Part shown: piece after piece, positions 27,759-36,602 of the stretch
Position numbering within the stretch: the first letter of the stretch is position 1
Layout of the letters: the number at the start of each line of letters is the position of its first letter
Assembly (NCBI GenBank): GCA_963732355.1
Contig: CAVSZD010000010.1
Location: forward strand, 372,001 to 436,000
Reading direction: 5' to 3'
Source of the DNA: JADKAV01 sp963732355
GTDB taxonomy: Bacteria; Actinomycetota; Actinomycetes; S36-B12; UBA10799
DNA length: 64,000 nt
Translations under genes and position numbers: made by a program
Notes under the pieces: model-generated
Told to the model about the DNA's origin: nothing
Databases searched by the model: none
Seen by the model: the letters and a program-made list of their open reading frames with translations, nothing else

Positions 27759-29130
27759 AGAAGACGTTCGTATCGAGGATCAACTGGCCGACCGGCAAGC
27801 GCTACGCCGGGTCCCGGGGCTCTCCACCGAACTCGAGGACATCACCGAGGTCGAGTACCGGCAGGTCAGGCTTGAGCGCGTCGTCCTGGTCGGGGTGTGG
27901 ACCCAGGGCAGCGCAGTGGATGCCGAACGTTCCTTGCAGGAACTGGCCCGGCTGGCCGAGACGGCCGGGTCGGTGGTCCTGGAAGGGGTTGTTCAGCGCC
28001 GCTCAGTGCCCGACCCCGCCACGTACGTCGGATCGGGTAAGGCCAAGGAGTTGCGCGACATCGTGGCGGCCACGGGGGCCGACACCGTGATCTGTGACGG
28101 TGAACTGACCCCGGGGCAATTGCGCAAACTCGAGGCGGTGTTGAAGGTGAAGGTCGTGGACCGCACCTGGCTGATCCTGGACATCTTCGCCCACCATGCC
28201 CGAAGCAAAGAGGGCAAGGCGCAGGTGGCGCTTGCGCAGATGGAGTACATGCTGCCCAGGCTGCGTGGGTGGGGTGAATCGTTGAGTCAGCAGGGTGCAG
28301 GCGTGCTGGCCCGCGGACCGGGCGAAACCAAGATCGAAACGGATCGGCGTCGTATCCGATCGCAGATGAGCCGGTTACGGCGCCAACTGCGCAAGCTCGA
28401 CAAGGTCCGGGAGTCCAAGGCGGCGTTGCGGCGCAACTCCGATGAACCCTCTGTCGTGCTGGCCGGCTACACGAACGCCGGGAAATCCAGCCTCCTGAAT
28501 CGGCTGACCGGAGCGGGCCAACTTGTCGACGATGCCCTGTTCGCCACCTTGGACCCGACCGTGCGGCGGGGCAAGACCGCATCCGGACGATACTTCACGG
28601 TGACCGACACCGTCGGCTTTGTGCGCCACCTGCCCCACGCTTTGGTGGAGGCTTTCAAGTCGACCCTTGAGGAAGTCGCTGCGGGCGACCTGCTGGTGAT
28701 CGTCATCGATGCCACTGATCCTGATCCGCTGGGCCAGTTGCAGGCGGTCCGCGACGCGATGCGCGATACCCGCCAGCACGATGCCGCTGAACTCGTTGTG
28801 GCCAACAAGGTCGATGTGGCCGATCCCGACACACTGGCCCAGATCCGTCGGGAATTGCCCAACAGCCTGGAGGTTTCCGCCAAGACAGGGCAGGGCCTCG
28901 ACGAACTGCTGCAGCACCTCGACGCATCCCTGCCCGACCCTATGGTCGAGGTCGATCTGACTGTGCCGTTCGATCGCGGCGACCTGGTGTCACGGGTGTA
29001 CGAGGTTGGCACCGAGGTCCACATGGAGCACGGTGAGTCGGGCACCTCGGTGCGCGCGCGAGTTCCGGCGGACCTGGCCGCGGCCATGACCCGGGCCAGT
29101 GGACTACCCACAGGCGAGGCACGCACCTGA
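27751..29130 (+). CDS. hflX: GTPase HflX
   Basis: Ribosome-splitting GTPase of the Obg-HflX class, 459 residues. An N-terminal HflX domain (VVLEGVVQRRSVPDPATYVGSGKAKELR, then ILDIFAHHARSKEGKAQVALAQMEYMLPRL) is followed by the G domain with GYTNAGKSS (G1), TVRRGKT (G2), DTVGFVRHLP (G3) and VANKVDV (G4), and a short C-terminal domain. The GTG start lies 8 nt inside the dapF end; miaA-dapF-hflX form one operon, as in Streptomyces. Confidence 0.96.
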   Translation: MAEEDVRIEDQLADRQALRRVPGLSTELEDITEVEYRQVRLERVVLVGVWTQGSAVDAERSLQELARLAETAGSVVLEGVVQRRSVPDPATYVGSGKAKELRDIVAATGADTVICDGELTPGQLRKLEAVLKVKVVDRTWLILDIFAHHARSKEGKAQVALAQMEYMLPRLRGWGESLSQQGAGVLARGPGETKIETDRRRIRSQMSRLRRQLRKLDKVRESKAALRRNSDEPSVVLAGYTNAGKSSLLNRLTGAGQLVDDALFATLDPTVRRGKTASGRYFTVTDTVGFVRHLPHALVEAFKSTLEEVAAGDLLVIVIDATDPDPLGQLQAVRDAMRDTRQHDAAELVVANKVDVADPDTLAQIRRELPNSLEVSAKTGQGLDELLQHLDASLPDPMVEVDLTVPFDRGDLVSRVYEVGTEVHMEHGESGTSVRARVPADLAAAMTRASGLPTGEART

Positions 29131-29162
29131 TAGCCGTGGCCTGCGGCTGACACAATCGACGG

Positions 29163-31070
29163 ATGCAGCAGTTGCCGGAGTTGCTCGAAGCAGTTGTGGC
29201 CGACTTGAACGGAACGCACCGGGTCGGGCAACTGGAGATGGTCGAGCTGGTGGGACGCGCACTCGATCGCGAAGGCACTGTGCTCATCCAGGCCGGAACC
29301 GGTACGGGCAAATCGGTGGGATACCTGGTCCCGGCGATCGCTCATGCTGCACAGGCCAATCCCGGTCAGTCGCGGGTGGTGGTCGCGACGGCCACACTGG
29401 CGCTACAACACCAACTCGTCGAACGTGACCTGCCGAAGATGATCGAAGTCCTCACGCCCATGGTGGATCGGGAGGTTCGCTTCGCGACGCTCAAGGGCCG
29501 AAGCAATTACCTGTGTCTGGCCCGCTCCGCGGGTGGTGCGGCTGATCCCGAACAGCAGACCTTGGACCGCACAGCCACGGAGAAGCAAGCTCTGCGGGTC
29601 AACGAGTGGGCGGCCACGACGTCCACTGGTGACCGTGACGAACTCGAGGACGTATCGGGAATGGTCTGGCAGGCCTTCTCGGTGAACGCTCAGGAATGCT
29701 CGAGGGGCTCCGGCTGCGGGTTCGTCGAGCAGTGCTGGGCGGAGAAGGCGATTGCAACGGCCCGGGCGGCCGACATTGTGATCACGAACCACTCGTTGTT
29801 GGCCCTCAATGCGGTGCAGGAGGGCATCCTCGGTGAGCACGATGCGGTGATCGTGGATGAGGCGCACGCACTTCCGGCGGCCCTTCAGCGGGCTGCGACC
29901 GACGAACTGTCCGTTGAAGCGCTGGCGCGGGCTTCGCGACGCACCAAGGCCGCTGGCAGCGCTGACGAGGCGGATCGGATCCAGGATGCGGCGGACGCAC
30001 TGGAGGGCGCATTCAACATCTGGGATGCCGCGGATGGCCGCCGCGTGGCAGAGCTGCCACGTGCGGTGCTGACTGCGTTGTCCACAGTGCGCGAAGCGTG
30101 CGGTCTGGCGATGGCATCCCTTCGCCGCGCGACGGACGCGGATCCGGCCGGCCGGCAGCGTGCGCTCGCCTCCGTGGAGGTGGTCCACGATGCGGCCGGC
30201 GAACTGCTCGGCGCCGATGAGTCCAGCGTCATGTGGCGGCGCGGGGATCGTCTGGTGGTGCTGCCCCTGGACGTCTCCGGGGTCGTACGCGAAGGGATCA
30301 TCGGCGAACGTGCAGCCGTTTTCACCTCGGCCACGCTGCAACTCGGGGGCAGTTTCGCCACGATCGCTGAGCAACTCGGTCTTCGCCCTGGTGAGTGGGA
30401 GGGTGAGGACGTGGGTAGTCCGTTCGACTACTCCGCACAAGGTATTTTGTTCGTCCCTGACAGGCTGGCGCCGCCCGGTCCTGACTGGCCGACACCGGCC
30501 GCCCTGGATGTCGCCCGTGATCTTGTCGCAGCCGCGGGTGGCCGTGCGCTTGTACTCATGGCGTCCTGGCGCGGAGTTGATGCGATGCAGGAGGCACTGG
30601 CTGACGCTGTGCCTGAACTGCTGGTACAGCGCAAGGGGGAGCCCACCACGCCGCTCATCCGTGCCTTTGCCCAAAGCCACGAGAGTGTGCTGGTGGGCAC
30701 ATTGGGCCTATGGCAAGGCGTGGATGTCCCCGGGCCGGCGTGCACGTTGGTACTCATCGACAAACTGCCATTCCCGCCGCCCACGGACCCGGTCGTGAGC
30801 GCACGGCAATCGGCGATCGACTCCCGGGGAGGATCTGGCTGGATGCAGGTGTCATTGCCGCTGGCCGCCATGACCCTTGCCCAAGGGGCAGGGCGCCTGA
30901 TCCGCTCGGATGCTGACCGTGGGGTGGTGGCGATCCTGGACAGTCGGTTGGCCAACCGCCGATATGGGGGCTACCTTCGGCGAAGTCTGCCCCCGCTGAG
31001 CTACATGACCGACCCGGCCAAGGTCGCCCAGGCGCTGTCCCGGCTGGATGCCGGGTACAAGCAGGACTAG
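29163..31070 (+). CDS. dinG: DinG-family ATP-dependent DNA helicase
   Basis: XPD/Rad3-type 5'-3' helicase, 635 residues. Walker A is QAGTGTGKSVGYL, the DEAH box is VIVDEAHALP, and motif VI-like MTLAQGAGRLIRS is near the C-terminus. An iron-sulfur cluster is likely: one cysteine in NYLCLARS and three in ECSRGSGCGFVEQCW. This matches the Rv1329c-type actinobacterial protein. ATG 29163 has ACAAT-CGACGG just upstream, similar to the sequence before miaA. No SOS box is seen upstream although E. coli dinG is SOS-induced. Its stop overlaps lexA by 4 nt. Confidence 0.92.
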   Translation: MQQLPELLEAVVADLNGTHRVGQLEMVELVGRALDREGTVLIQAGTGTGKSVGYLVPAIAHAAQANPGQSRVVVATATLALQHQLVERDLPKMIEVLTPMVDREVRFATLKGRSNYLCLARSAGGAADPEQQTLDRTATEKQALRVNEWAATTSTGDRDELEDVSGMVWQAFSVNAQECSRGSGCGFVEQCWAEKAIATARAADIVITNHSLLALNAVQEGILGEHDAVIVDEAHALPAALQRAATDELSVEALARASRRTKAAGSADEADRIQDAADALEGAFNIWDAADGRRVAELPRAVLTALSTVREACGLAMASLRRATDADPAGRQRALASVEVVHDAAGELLGADESSVMWRRGDRLVVLPLDVSGVVREGIIGERAAVFTSATLQLGGSFATIAEQLGLRPGEWEGEDVGSPFDYSAQGILFVPDRLAPPGPDWPTPAALDVARDLVAAAGGRALVLMASWRGVDAMQEALADAVPELLVQRKGEPTTPLIRAFAQSHESVLVGTLGLWQGVDVPGPACTLVLIDKLPFPPPTDPVVSARQSAIDSRGGSGWMQVSLPLAAMTLAQGAGRLIRSDADRGVVAILDSRLANRRYGGYLRRSLPPLSYMTDPAKVAQALSRLDAGYKQD

Positions 31071-31777
31071 ACCCGGCGCAGTACCGCGACCACCTTGCCC
31101 AGAATCTGGGCGTGGTCACCATCGATCGGCTCGAAGGCCGGGTTGTGCGGCAAGAGCCACACGTGGCCATCGCGTCTCTTGAGGGTCTTGACCGTTGCCT
31201 CGTCGTCGAGCAAGGCCGCCACGATCTCGCCGTTGTCCGCGTCAGGCTGGCGGCGCACCACCACCCAGTCCCCGTCGCAGATGGCTGCCTCGATCATGGA
31301 CTCGCCCACGACATTGAGCAGGAAGAGTTCCCCGTCGCCCACCAGCTCGGCCGGTAGCGGGAACACCGATTCCACGGCTTCCTCGGCGAGGATTGGCCCA
31401 CCTGCTGCGATGCGCCCCACGAGTGGCACATACCTGGGTGTCGGCCGATCGTCGCCACTGTCGGTCTGGTCCACCTCGGAGGGGAGCAGCACTTCCAGTG
31501 CTCGCGGTCGGTGTGGATCGCGGCGTATGTAGCCCTTACGCTCCAGGGCCTTGAGTTGGTAGTTGACACTCGACGGGCTGGTCAGTCCGACGATTTCACC
31601 GATCTCGCGCACCGACGGGGGATAGCCCCTGGATGCCACGATCCGCCGGATCTCCACCAGGATCATGCGTTGGCGTTCCGTCAGACCGTCGCGGCCGGGT
31701 GCGGCGTCTGGGAGTTCCACAACATCTGGTGTCCCTTGCCCCTCAGTTGCCTTTTTGTTGCCTGCGGTTCTGGCCAT
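31067..31777 (-). CDS. lexA: LexA repressor
   Basis: SOS repressor and self-cleaving protease, 236 residues. N-terminal winged helix (LTERQRMILVEIRRIVASRGYPPSVREIGEIVG), cleavage-site region VGRIAAGGP, catalytic serine in GESMIEAAI and catalytic lysine in ATVKTLKR. The ATG at 31777 is chosen for GGGAGGACAG upstream; upstream in-frame codons would add an unrelated 24-residue extension. It is divergent from the LysM gene. The LexA boxes in between, one only 69 nt from the start, indicate autoregulation. Confidence 0.97.
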   Translation of the reverse strand: MARTAGNKKATEGQGTPDVVELPDAAPGRDGLTERQRMILVEIRRIVASRGYPPSVREIGEIVGLTSPSSVNYQLKALERKGYIRRDPHRPRALEVLLPSEVDQTDSGDDRPTPRYVPLVGRIAAGGPILAEEAVESVFPLPAELVGDGELFLLNVVGESMIEAAICDGDWVVVRRQPDADNGEIVAALLDDEATVKTLKRRDGHVWLLPHNPAFEPIDGDHAQILGKVVAVLRRV

Positions 31778-31845
31778 TCTGTCCTCCCGGTGACCTGCTG
31801 CGGATTGTCTCGCTGCGCTCACCATAGCCATTTCAGAGGCTGAAC

Positions 31846-31861
31846 TCAAACATATGTTCGA
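31846..31861. promoter_or_regulatory. LexA box A in the lexA/LysM intergenic region
   Basis: TCAAACATATGTTCGA (TCGAAC-ATAT-GTTTGA on the lexA strand), 11 of 12 consensus positions. It lies closest to lexA and is the likely autoregulatory operator. Confidence 0.85.
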
Positions 31862-31897
31862 TAGGGGTGGAAACGTGTCGCACCCATCTGGTAGACA

Positions 31898-31913
31898 TCG
31901 AACATGCGTTCAT
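31898..31913. promoter_or_regulatory. LexA box B in the lexA/LysM intergenic region
   Basis: TCGAACATGCGTTCAT, 10 of 12 consensus positions, 33 nt before the LysM gene start and 36 nt after box A. Confidence 0.8.
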
Positions 31914-31929
31914 CAGAACGTTTGTACGA
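31914..31929. promoter_or_regulatory. Possible degenerate third LexA box
   Basis: CAGAACGTTTGTACGA, 9 of 12 consensus positions and directly abutting box B. Weak alone, but its position next to B makes cooperative repression of the LysM gene conceivable. Confidence 0.4.
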
Positions 31930-31945
31930 AGGATTGGAGTTGGAC

Positions 31946-32416
31946 ATGGCTACCATTAGTGCTTCCCCCCAGGTGGTCAGCGACCGTCTTCGGCGCCCAC
32001 GACGCAGCGTCAACTTCCAGGCGCCGCCTGTGGTCACGCGGCCGACAGCACCAGCAGAGACCTGCGACGCGACTGAGCGGCTCTGGGACATCGCTGCGCT
32101 CAGATGGGCCTGCGCGGTTGCATCGGTCTTTGTGCTGGCCCTTGTCGGGTTCGCCCTGGCGCCGAATTCGTCAGCCACGGCACCCGCGCTGAGTTCGTCG
32201 GCGGGACCGGTCGTGGTGGAGTCCTCGGCCATGCCTGCCTGGACCGTGGCCCCAGGCGACACGCTGTGGAGTATTGCCACCCAGGTGTCTGCCGGTGACG
32301 ACCCGCGAGAGGTTGTCATGCAGCTGCAGCGCATCAACGGCTTCGGTCCGGGTCATGTGCTCCAAGTCGGTGAGGTGGTTTTGGTGCAGGGGGATCGTCC
32401 GCTCGGTCGGTCCTGA
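31946..32416 (+). CDS. SOS-induced LysM-domain membrane protein (Rv2719c/ChiZ-like)
   Basis: 156 residues. A basic N-terminal cytoplasmic tail (about 55 residues) precedes one membrane helix (WACAVASVFVLALVGFALA), an Ala/Ser-rich linker and a C-terminal LysM peptidoglycan-binding domain (WTVAPGDTLWSIATQV ... VLQVGEVVLV). The topology and the divergent position from lexA match mycobacterial Rv2719c and are analogous to corynebacterial DivS, SOS-induced proteins that delay division by acting at the cell wall. ATG 31946 has GGAG upstream; an ATG at 31904 lies inside LexA box B and is unlikely. The promoter carries two clear and one weak LexA box. Confidence 0.82.
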   Translation: MATISASPQVVSDRLRRPRRSVNFQAPPVVTRPTAPAETCDATERLWDIAALRWACAVASVFVLALVGFALAPNSSATAPALSSSAGPVVVESSAMPAWTVAPGDTLWSIATQVSAGDDPREVVMQLQRINGFGPGHVLQVGEVVLVQGDRPLGRS

Positions 32417-32497
32417 CGACACTGTGGCGAAAGTACTTGCGCAACCGATGGTGGACGCATACGGTTACCACCACATGTAGTACTTACATCGATGTTA

Positions 32498-32575
32498 TTC
32501 ATCCACAGGTTGTGGTTGTTTCGGCACAGTTTTTGCCCAGGTTTCCCCCAGGAAGCCAGCCGTTTCATCCACAGG
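32498..32575 (+). repeat. Direct repeat TTCATCCACAGG upstream of nrdR
   Basis: TTCATCCACAGG occurs at 32498-32509 and again at 32564-32575, start-to-start 66 nt, in the 191-nt gap between the LysM gene and nrdR. The first copy runs into CCACAGGTTGTGG, a short dyad. It does not match the NrdR-box consensus. Possible binding sites for an unknown regulator. Confidence 0.4.
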
Positions 32576-32607
32576 CGTTGGGTTCAGAGCCCAGAAAGCG
32601 GGAACAA

Positions 32608-33135
32608 ATGCACTGCCCCTTCTGTCGCAGCGACGACTCCAGAGTCGTTGACAGCCGGATGGCCGACGACGGATCTGCGGTGCGCAGGCGCCGGCAATGC
32701 GGGGCCTGTCAGCGTCGGTTCACCACGATCGAGGTGGCAGCACTGAATGTGGTGAAGCGGTCGGGCGTGGTCGAGCCCTTCCGACGCGACAAGATCGTCT
32801 CCGGTGTCCGCAAGGCCTGCCAGGGCCGGCCGGTGACAGAGGACGAACTTGCAGTACTCGCCCAGCAGGTGGAAGACGCTCTGCGCGACTCCGGATGTGC
32901 CGAGGTCCCGGCCCACGAGATCGGCCTGACGATCCTCGGCCCGTTGCGTGATCTCGACGAGGTCGCCTATCTGCGTTTCGCCTCGGTGTACCGGGCTTTT
33001 GACTGTCTGGCGGACTTCGAACAGGAAATTGCGTTGCTCAAGGCCAGTCGGGAAGCCTCCCGACACGTACAAATCGATATCACCGAAGGGCACAAAGTGC
33101 CGTTCGCCACTGTTGTCCAGAAGGAGGACGCATGA
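32608..33135 (+). CDS. nrdR: Transcriptional repressor NrdR
   Basis: Zn-ribbon plus ATP-cone repressor of ribonucleotide reductase genes that senses ATP/dATP. 175 residues: zinc fingers CPFC and CGAC in the first 40 residues, then the ATP-cone (VVKRSGVVEPFRRDKIVSGVRKAC). ATG 32608 starts the invariant MHCPFC. The ATGA overlap with nrdJ means repressor and target are cotranscribed, so autoregulation is expected, although I could not find a convincing pair of NrdR boxes upstream. Confidence 0.96.
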   Translation: MHCPFCRSDDSRVVDSRMADDGSAVRRRRQCGACQRRFTTIEVAALNVVKRSGVVEPFRRDKIVSGVRKACQGRPVTEDELAVLAQQVEDALRDSGCAEVPAHEIGLTILGPLRDLDEVAYLRFASVYRAFDCLADFEQEIALLKASREASRHVQIDITEGHKVPFATVVQKEDA

Positions 33136-35972
33136 CCGACCAGTCCATTTCGAAGGCGCGCACTGCAGGCGTGAAGGGAGCCGAGGTGACTGTGCAGACC
33201 ACGGGTTTGACCATCGAGCGGCTGTACACGACGCCTGGGGTGCACCCCTACGACGACGTCGAGTGGGAGCGTCGCGATGTCGTCCAGACGAACTGGAAGA
33301 CAGATGAGGTCGTGTTCGAGCAGCGAGGTGTGGAGTTCCCCGCCTTCTGGTCGCTCAATGCATCCACCATCGTGACCACGAAGTACTTCCGCGGGGCGCT
33401 GGGTACTGATCAGCGCGAGTGGAGTCTCAAGCAGCTCATCGACCGGGTCGTGCTGACCTACGTCAAGGGCGGCAAGGACCACGGCTATTTCGCCACTGAG
33501 GCTGACGCCGAGGTGTTCGAGCACGAGTTGACCTGGATGTTGCTCAACCAGGTGTTCTCCTTCAACTCCCCGGTGTGGTTCAACGTGGGGACGACTGCAC
33601 CCCAGCAGGTCAGCGCGTGCTTCATCCTGGCCGTCGACGACACCATGGACTCGATCCTGAACTGGTACCGCGAGGAGGGGTTGATCTTCAAGGGCGGCTC
33701 CGGCGCGGGGTTGAACATCTCCCGCATCCGTTCCAGCAAGGAGTTGTTGCGTTCTTCTGGTGGAACAGCCTCCGGCCCAGTCTCCTTCATGCGCGGGGCG
33801 GACGCGTCTGCCGGCACCATCAAGTCAGGTGGCGCCACGCGGCGTGCGGCGAAGATGGTCGTGCTCGATGTGGATCACCCGGATGTCGAGGAGTTCATCG
33901 AGACGAAGGTCCGCGAGGAGGACAAGATCCGTGTCCTGAAGGACGCGGGCTTCGACATGGACCTGGGCGGCAAGGACATCAACAGCGTCCAGTACCAGAA
34001 CGCCAACAACTCTGTGCGTGTGTCTGATGAGTTCATGCGCGCGGTGGAGAACGGCGATGAGTTCGGCCTGCGCGCGCGCACCACCGGCGAGGTCATCGAA
34101 ACGATCGACGCGAAGAAGCTGTTCCGCCGCATGTCCGAGGCGGCCTGGGCCTGTGCCGACCCGGGGATTCAGTACGACGACACGATCAACGACTGGCACA
34201 CCAACCCGGAGACGGGCCGCATCACTGCGTCTAACCCGTGTTCGGAGTACATGTCGCTGGACAACAGCTCGTGTAACCTCGCGTCCTTGAACTTGATGAA
34301 GTTCCTGCAGGAGGATGGCTCCTTCGATGCGGTGAAGTTCAACAAGGCCGTCCAGATGATCATCACTGCCATGGACATCTCGATCTGTTTCGCGGACTTC
34401 CCGACCGAGGCGATCGGTGCCACCACGCGTGACTACCGCCAACTTGGCATCGGGTACGCGAACCTTGGCGCGCTGCTGATGGCCTGTGGCTTGCCCTACG
34501 ACTCTGATGGTGGTCGCGCGCTTGCAGCTTCGATCACGAGTCTGATGACCGGCGCTGCTTACAAGCGCTCGGCCGAACTGGCCGGAGTCGTCGGCCCATA
34601 CCAGGGCTTCGCGCGTAACGCCTCGGCTCACGCCCGGGTGATGCGTAAGCACGCGGCTGCGACAGACAGTGTGCGCTCGGTGTCAACGCTGGACAGCGAT
34701 GTGCTGCAGTTGGCTTCGCAGATGTGGGAGCAGGGCAACGCGATCGGTGCCAAGAATGGCTGGCGCAACGCCCAGGCCAGCGTCTTGGCGCCCACCGGCA
34801 CGATCGGGTTCATGATGGACTGCGACACCACCGGGATCGAGCCCGACTTCTCGTTGGTGAAGTTCAAGAAGCTCGTCGGCGGCGGCTCGATGCAGATCGT
34901 CAACCAGACGATCCCGCGGGCGCTGGGCAAGCTGGGGTACACCCAGGAGACCGTCGAGGCGATCGTCGAATACATCGCCGGTCACGGTCACGTGGTGGAT
35001 GCGCCGGGGCTCAAGCCGGAGCACTACCAGATCTTCGACTGCGCCATGGGGGAGCGGGCGATCAGCCCCATGGGCCACGTGCGCATGATGGCTGCCGTCC
35101 AGCCCTTCTTGTCCGGGGCGATCTCGAAGACGGTGAACATGCCCGAGTCGGCCACCATCGAAGAGGTCGAGGAGATCTACTACCAAGGGTGGAAGACGGG
35201 CTTGAAGGCCCTGGCGATCTACCGGGACAACTGCAAGGTCGGCCAACCACTGTCCGACGGCAAGGCGGAGAAGAAGACCGCCGCCGCGGAGGTCGTGGTC
35301 GACCACCGTCCGGTTCGCAAGCGGCTTCCGAAGAAGCGCCCGAGCCAGACCATTTCCTTCAGTGTCGGAGGTGCCGAGGGCTACATGACGGCAGGCTCCT
35401 ACCCGGACGACGGTCTGGGTGAGGTGTTCCTGAAGCTCGGCAAGCAGGGTTCGACGCTGGCCGGCGTGATGGACGCGTTCTCGATCGGGGTCTCGATCGC
35501 CCTGCAGTACGGGGTGCCGCTCGAGGCATACGTGGCGAAGTTCGTGAACATGCGGTTCGAGCCCTCGGGCATGACCGACGATCCCGACATCCGCATGGCG
35601 CAGTCGATGATGGACTACATCTTCCGGCGCCTTGCACTGGATCACCTGCCTTACGAGAAGCGTGCCGCCCTGGGCATCTTCACCGCGGAGGAGCGTGCCG
35701 AACAGCTCAACGAGTCCACCGGTCACGCGGCACAGTCCCCGACAGCGGTGGTCGAAGATCCGGTGTTCGAGGATCTGGGCGCGGGTACTCCCGAGCACGA
35801 AGCTGGCGCGGCCAGCGTCCCGGCCTCAGTGCACTCCTCGGCCGAACTGCTGGAGGCGATCACGGGCAAGACCGCGGACGCCCCGCTCTGCATGACCTGC
35901 GGGATCAAGATGCGCCCAGCGGGTTCCTGCTACGTGTGTGAAGGATGCGGATCGACCAGCGGCTGCAGCTGA
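33132..35972 (+). CDS. nrdJ: Adenosylcobalamin-dependent class II ribonucleotide reductase
   Basis: Reduces ribonucleotides using B12-generated thiyl radical chemistry, oxygen-independent. 946 residues. Seen: NSPVWFNVGT, the SACFILAVDDTMDSILNW segment, FKGGSGAGLNIS, NPCSEYMSLDNSSCNLASLNL (active-site cysteine/glutamate region), APTGTIGFMMDCDTTGIEPDF, a TSCPD-type region (QTISFSVGGAEGYM), and a C-terminal cysteine cluster (CMTCG ... CEGCGSTSGCS) that shuttles electrons, probably from thioredoxin. It implies that the cell makes or imports cobalamin. A strong hairpin follows 105 nt after the stop. Confidence 0.98.
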   Translation: MTDQSISKARTAGVKGAEVTVQTTGLTIERLYTTPGVHPYDDVEWERRDVVQTNWKTDEVVFEQRGVEFPAFWSLNASTIVTTKYFRGALGTDQREWSLKQLIDRVVLTYVKGGKDHGYFATEADAEVFEHELTWMLLNQVFSFNSPVWFNVGTTAPQQVSACFILAVDDTMDSILNWYREEGLIFKGGSGAGLNISRIRSSKELLRSSGGTASGPVSFMRGADASAGTIKSGGATRRAAKMVVLDVDHPDVEEFIETKVREEDKIRVLKDAGFDMDLGGKDINSVQYQNANNSVRVSDEFMRAVENGDEFGLRARTTGEVIETIDAKKLFRRMSEAAWACADPGIQYDDTINDWHTNPETGRITASNPCSEYMSLDNSSCNLASLNLMKFLQEDGSFDAVKFNKAVQMIITAMDISICFADFPTEAIGATTRDYRQLGIGYANLGALLMACGLPYDSDGGRALAASITSLMTGAAYKRSAELAGVVGPYQGFARNASAHARVMRKHAAATDSVRSVSTLDSDVLQLASQMWEQGNAIGAKNGWRNAQASVLAPTGTIGFMMDCDTTGIEPDFSLVKFKKLVGGGSMQIVNQTIPRALGKLGYTQETVEAIVEYIAGHGHVVDAPGLKPEHYQIFDCAMGERAISPMGHVRMMAAVQPFLSGAISKTVNMPESATIEEVEEIYYQGWKTGLKALAIYRDNCKVGQPLSDGKAEKKTAAAEVVVDHRPVRKRLPKKRPSQTISFSVGGAEGYMTAGSYPDDGLGEVFLKLGKQGSTLAGVMDAFSIGVSIALQYGVPLEAYVAKFVNMRFEPSGMTDDPDIRMAQSMMDYIFRRLALDHLPYEKRAALGIFTAEERAEQLNESTGHAAQSPTAVVEDPVFEDLGAGTPEHEAGAASVPASVHSSAELLEAITGKTADAPLCMTCGIKMRPAGSCYVCEGCGSTSGCS

Positions 35973-36076
35973 TTGCGAAGCGAAGTTGAAAGACAACGGA
36001 ACTGGCAGGTGCTTGCAGGTCTCGCCGTAATCAAAGTCGGGTAACACCGATTTGCAGGTACTCCTGTCGGACGCGG

Positions 36077-36109
36077 AATGGCCCCCAACGAGCGGCGTTG
36101 GGGGCCATT
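36077..36109. terminator. Hairpin downstream of nrdR-nrdJ
   Basis: A 14-bp perfect stem, AATGGCCCCCAACG pairing with CGTTGGGGGCCATT around a 5-nt loop (AGCGG). No T tract follows. Its strength and position after an operon argue for transcription termination. Confidence 0.75.
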
Positions 36110-36602
36110 GCGTGCGTCGGGTTGGAGCTCGGGGAATGCGTCGCGGAGGGCCCAGGTGCGCCGAAGGTCTCGACTATTGTGCGTGCGTCGGGGGTGAGCT
36201 GGCCGAGATTCACGGCGTCCCCCAGGGCCGGTCGATCGCGCTCGCCGTGCGTGTTGTGTTGGCGTCCGTTGATGACGTTACGGAGTACTCAGGCGAGGGT
36301 CTTGCCCATGACCCGATCTTGTCTTGGCTTACTGGCATGCGCTTGATGTCGCGTTCGAGTTGCACTCGTTGTTCTCGGACGCTTGTGGTGAGGTAAGAGT
36401 GATCGTTCAAGATCGCGGCCTTCAGCCCAACGGGGGCAAAGGTGATTGTTGAGTTCACGGCGGGTGCCCATCCAATCACGTCTGCGTTCCGCCTCACTTG
36501 GCATGGACCGAGCCGTCGAGACTGTCAAGTCTCGGTGAGTGACATGATCGGGGTTAGTGGGGCGGAATCGACAGCGTAGGGCTGTCGGAAGGGAGCACCG
36601 TG
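36110..36602. other. Gene-poor stretch upstream of the metallo-hydrolase
   Basis: No convincing gene. Two minus-strand reading frames (stops at 36210 and 36031) can be joined by one frameshift into about 140 residues (DKIGSWARPSPEYS ... AIDRPWGDAVNLGQL), but I recognise no family. The middle part looks lower in GC than its surroundings. Near the right end are two small perfect hairpins: CGAGACT-GTCA-AGTCTCG at 36517-36534 and CGACAGC-GTAGG-GCTGTCG at 36569-36587, the latter 16 nt before the next start codon. They could be operators or leader structures for the metallo-hydrolase. Confidence 0.45.

Noticed and set aside
32498..32520. DnaA boxes or a replication origin near nrdR
   Set aside because: Only the ATCCACA core matches, two sites only, no AT-rich unwinding region and no dnaA/dnaN nearby.
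34683..35798. A 371-codon open frame antisense to nrdJ
   Set aside because: Shadow of a strongly conserved gene; low-information composition and no ribosome-binding site.
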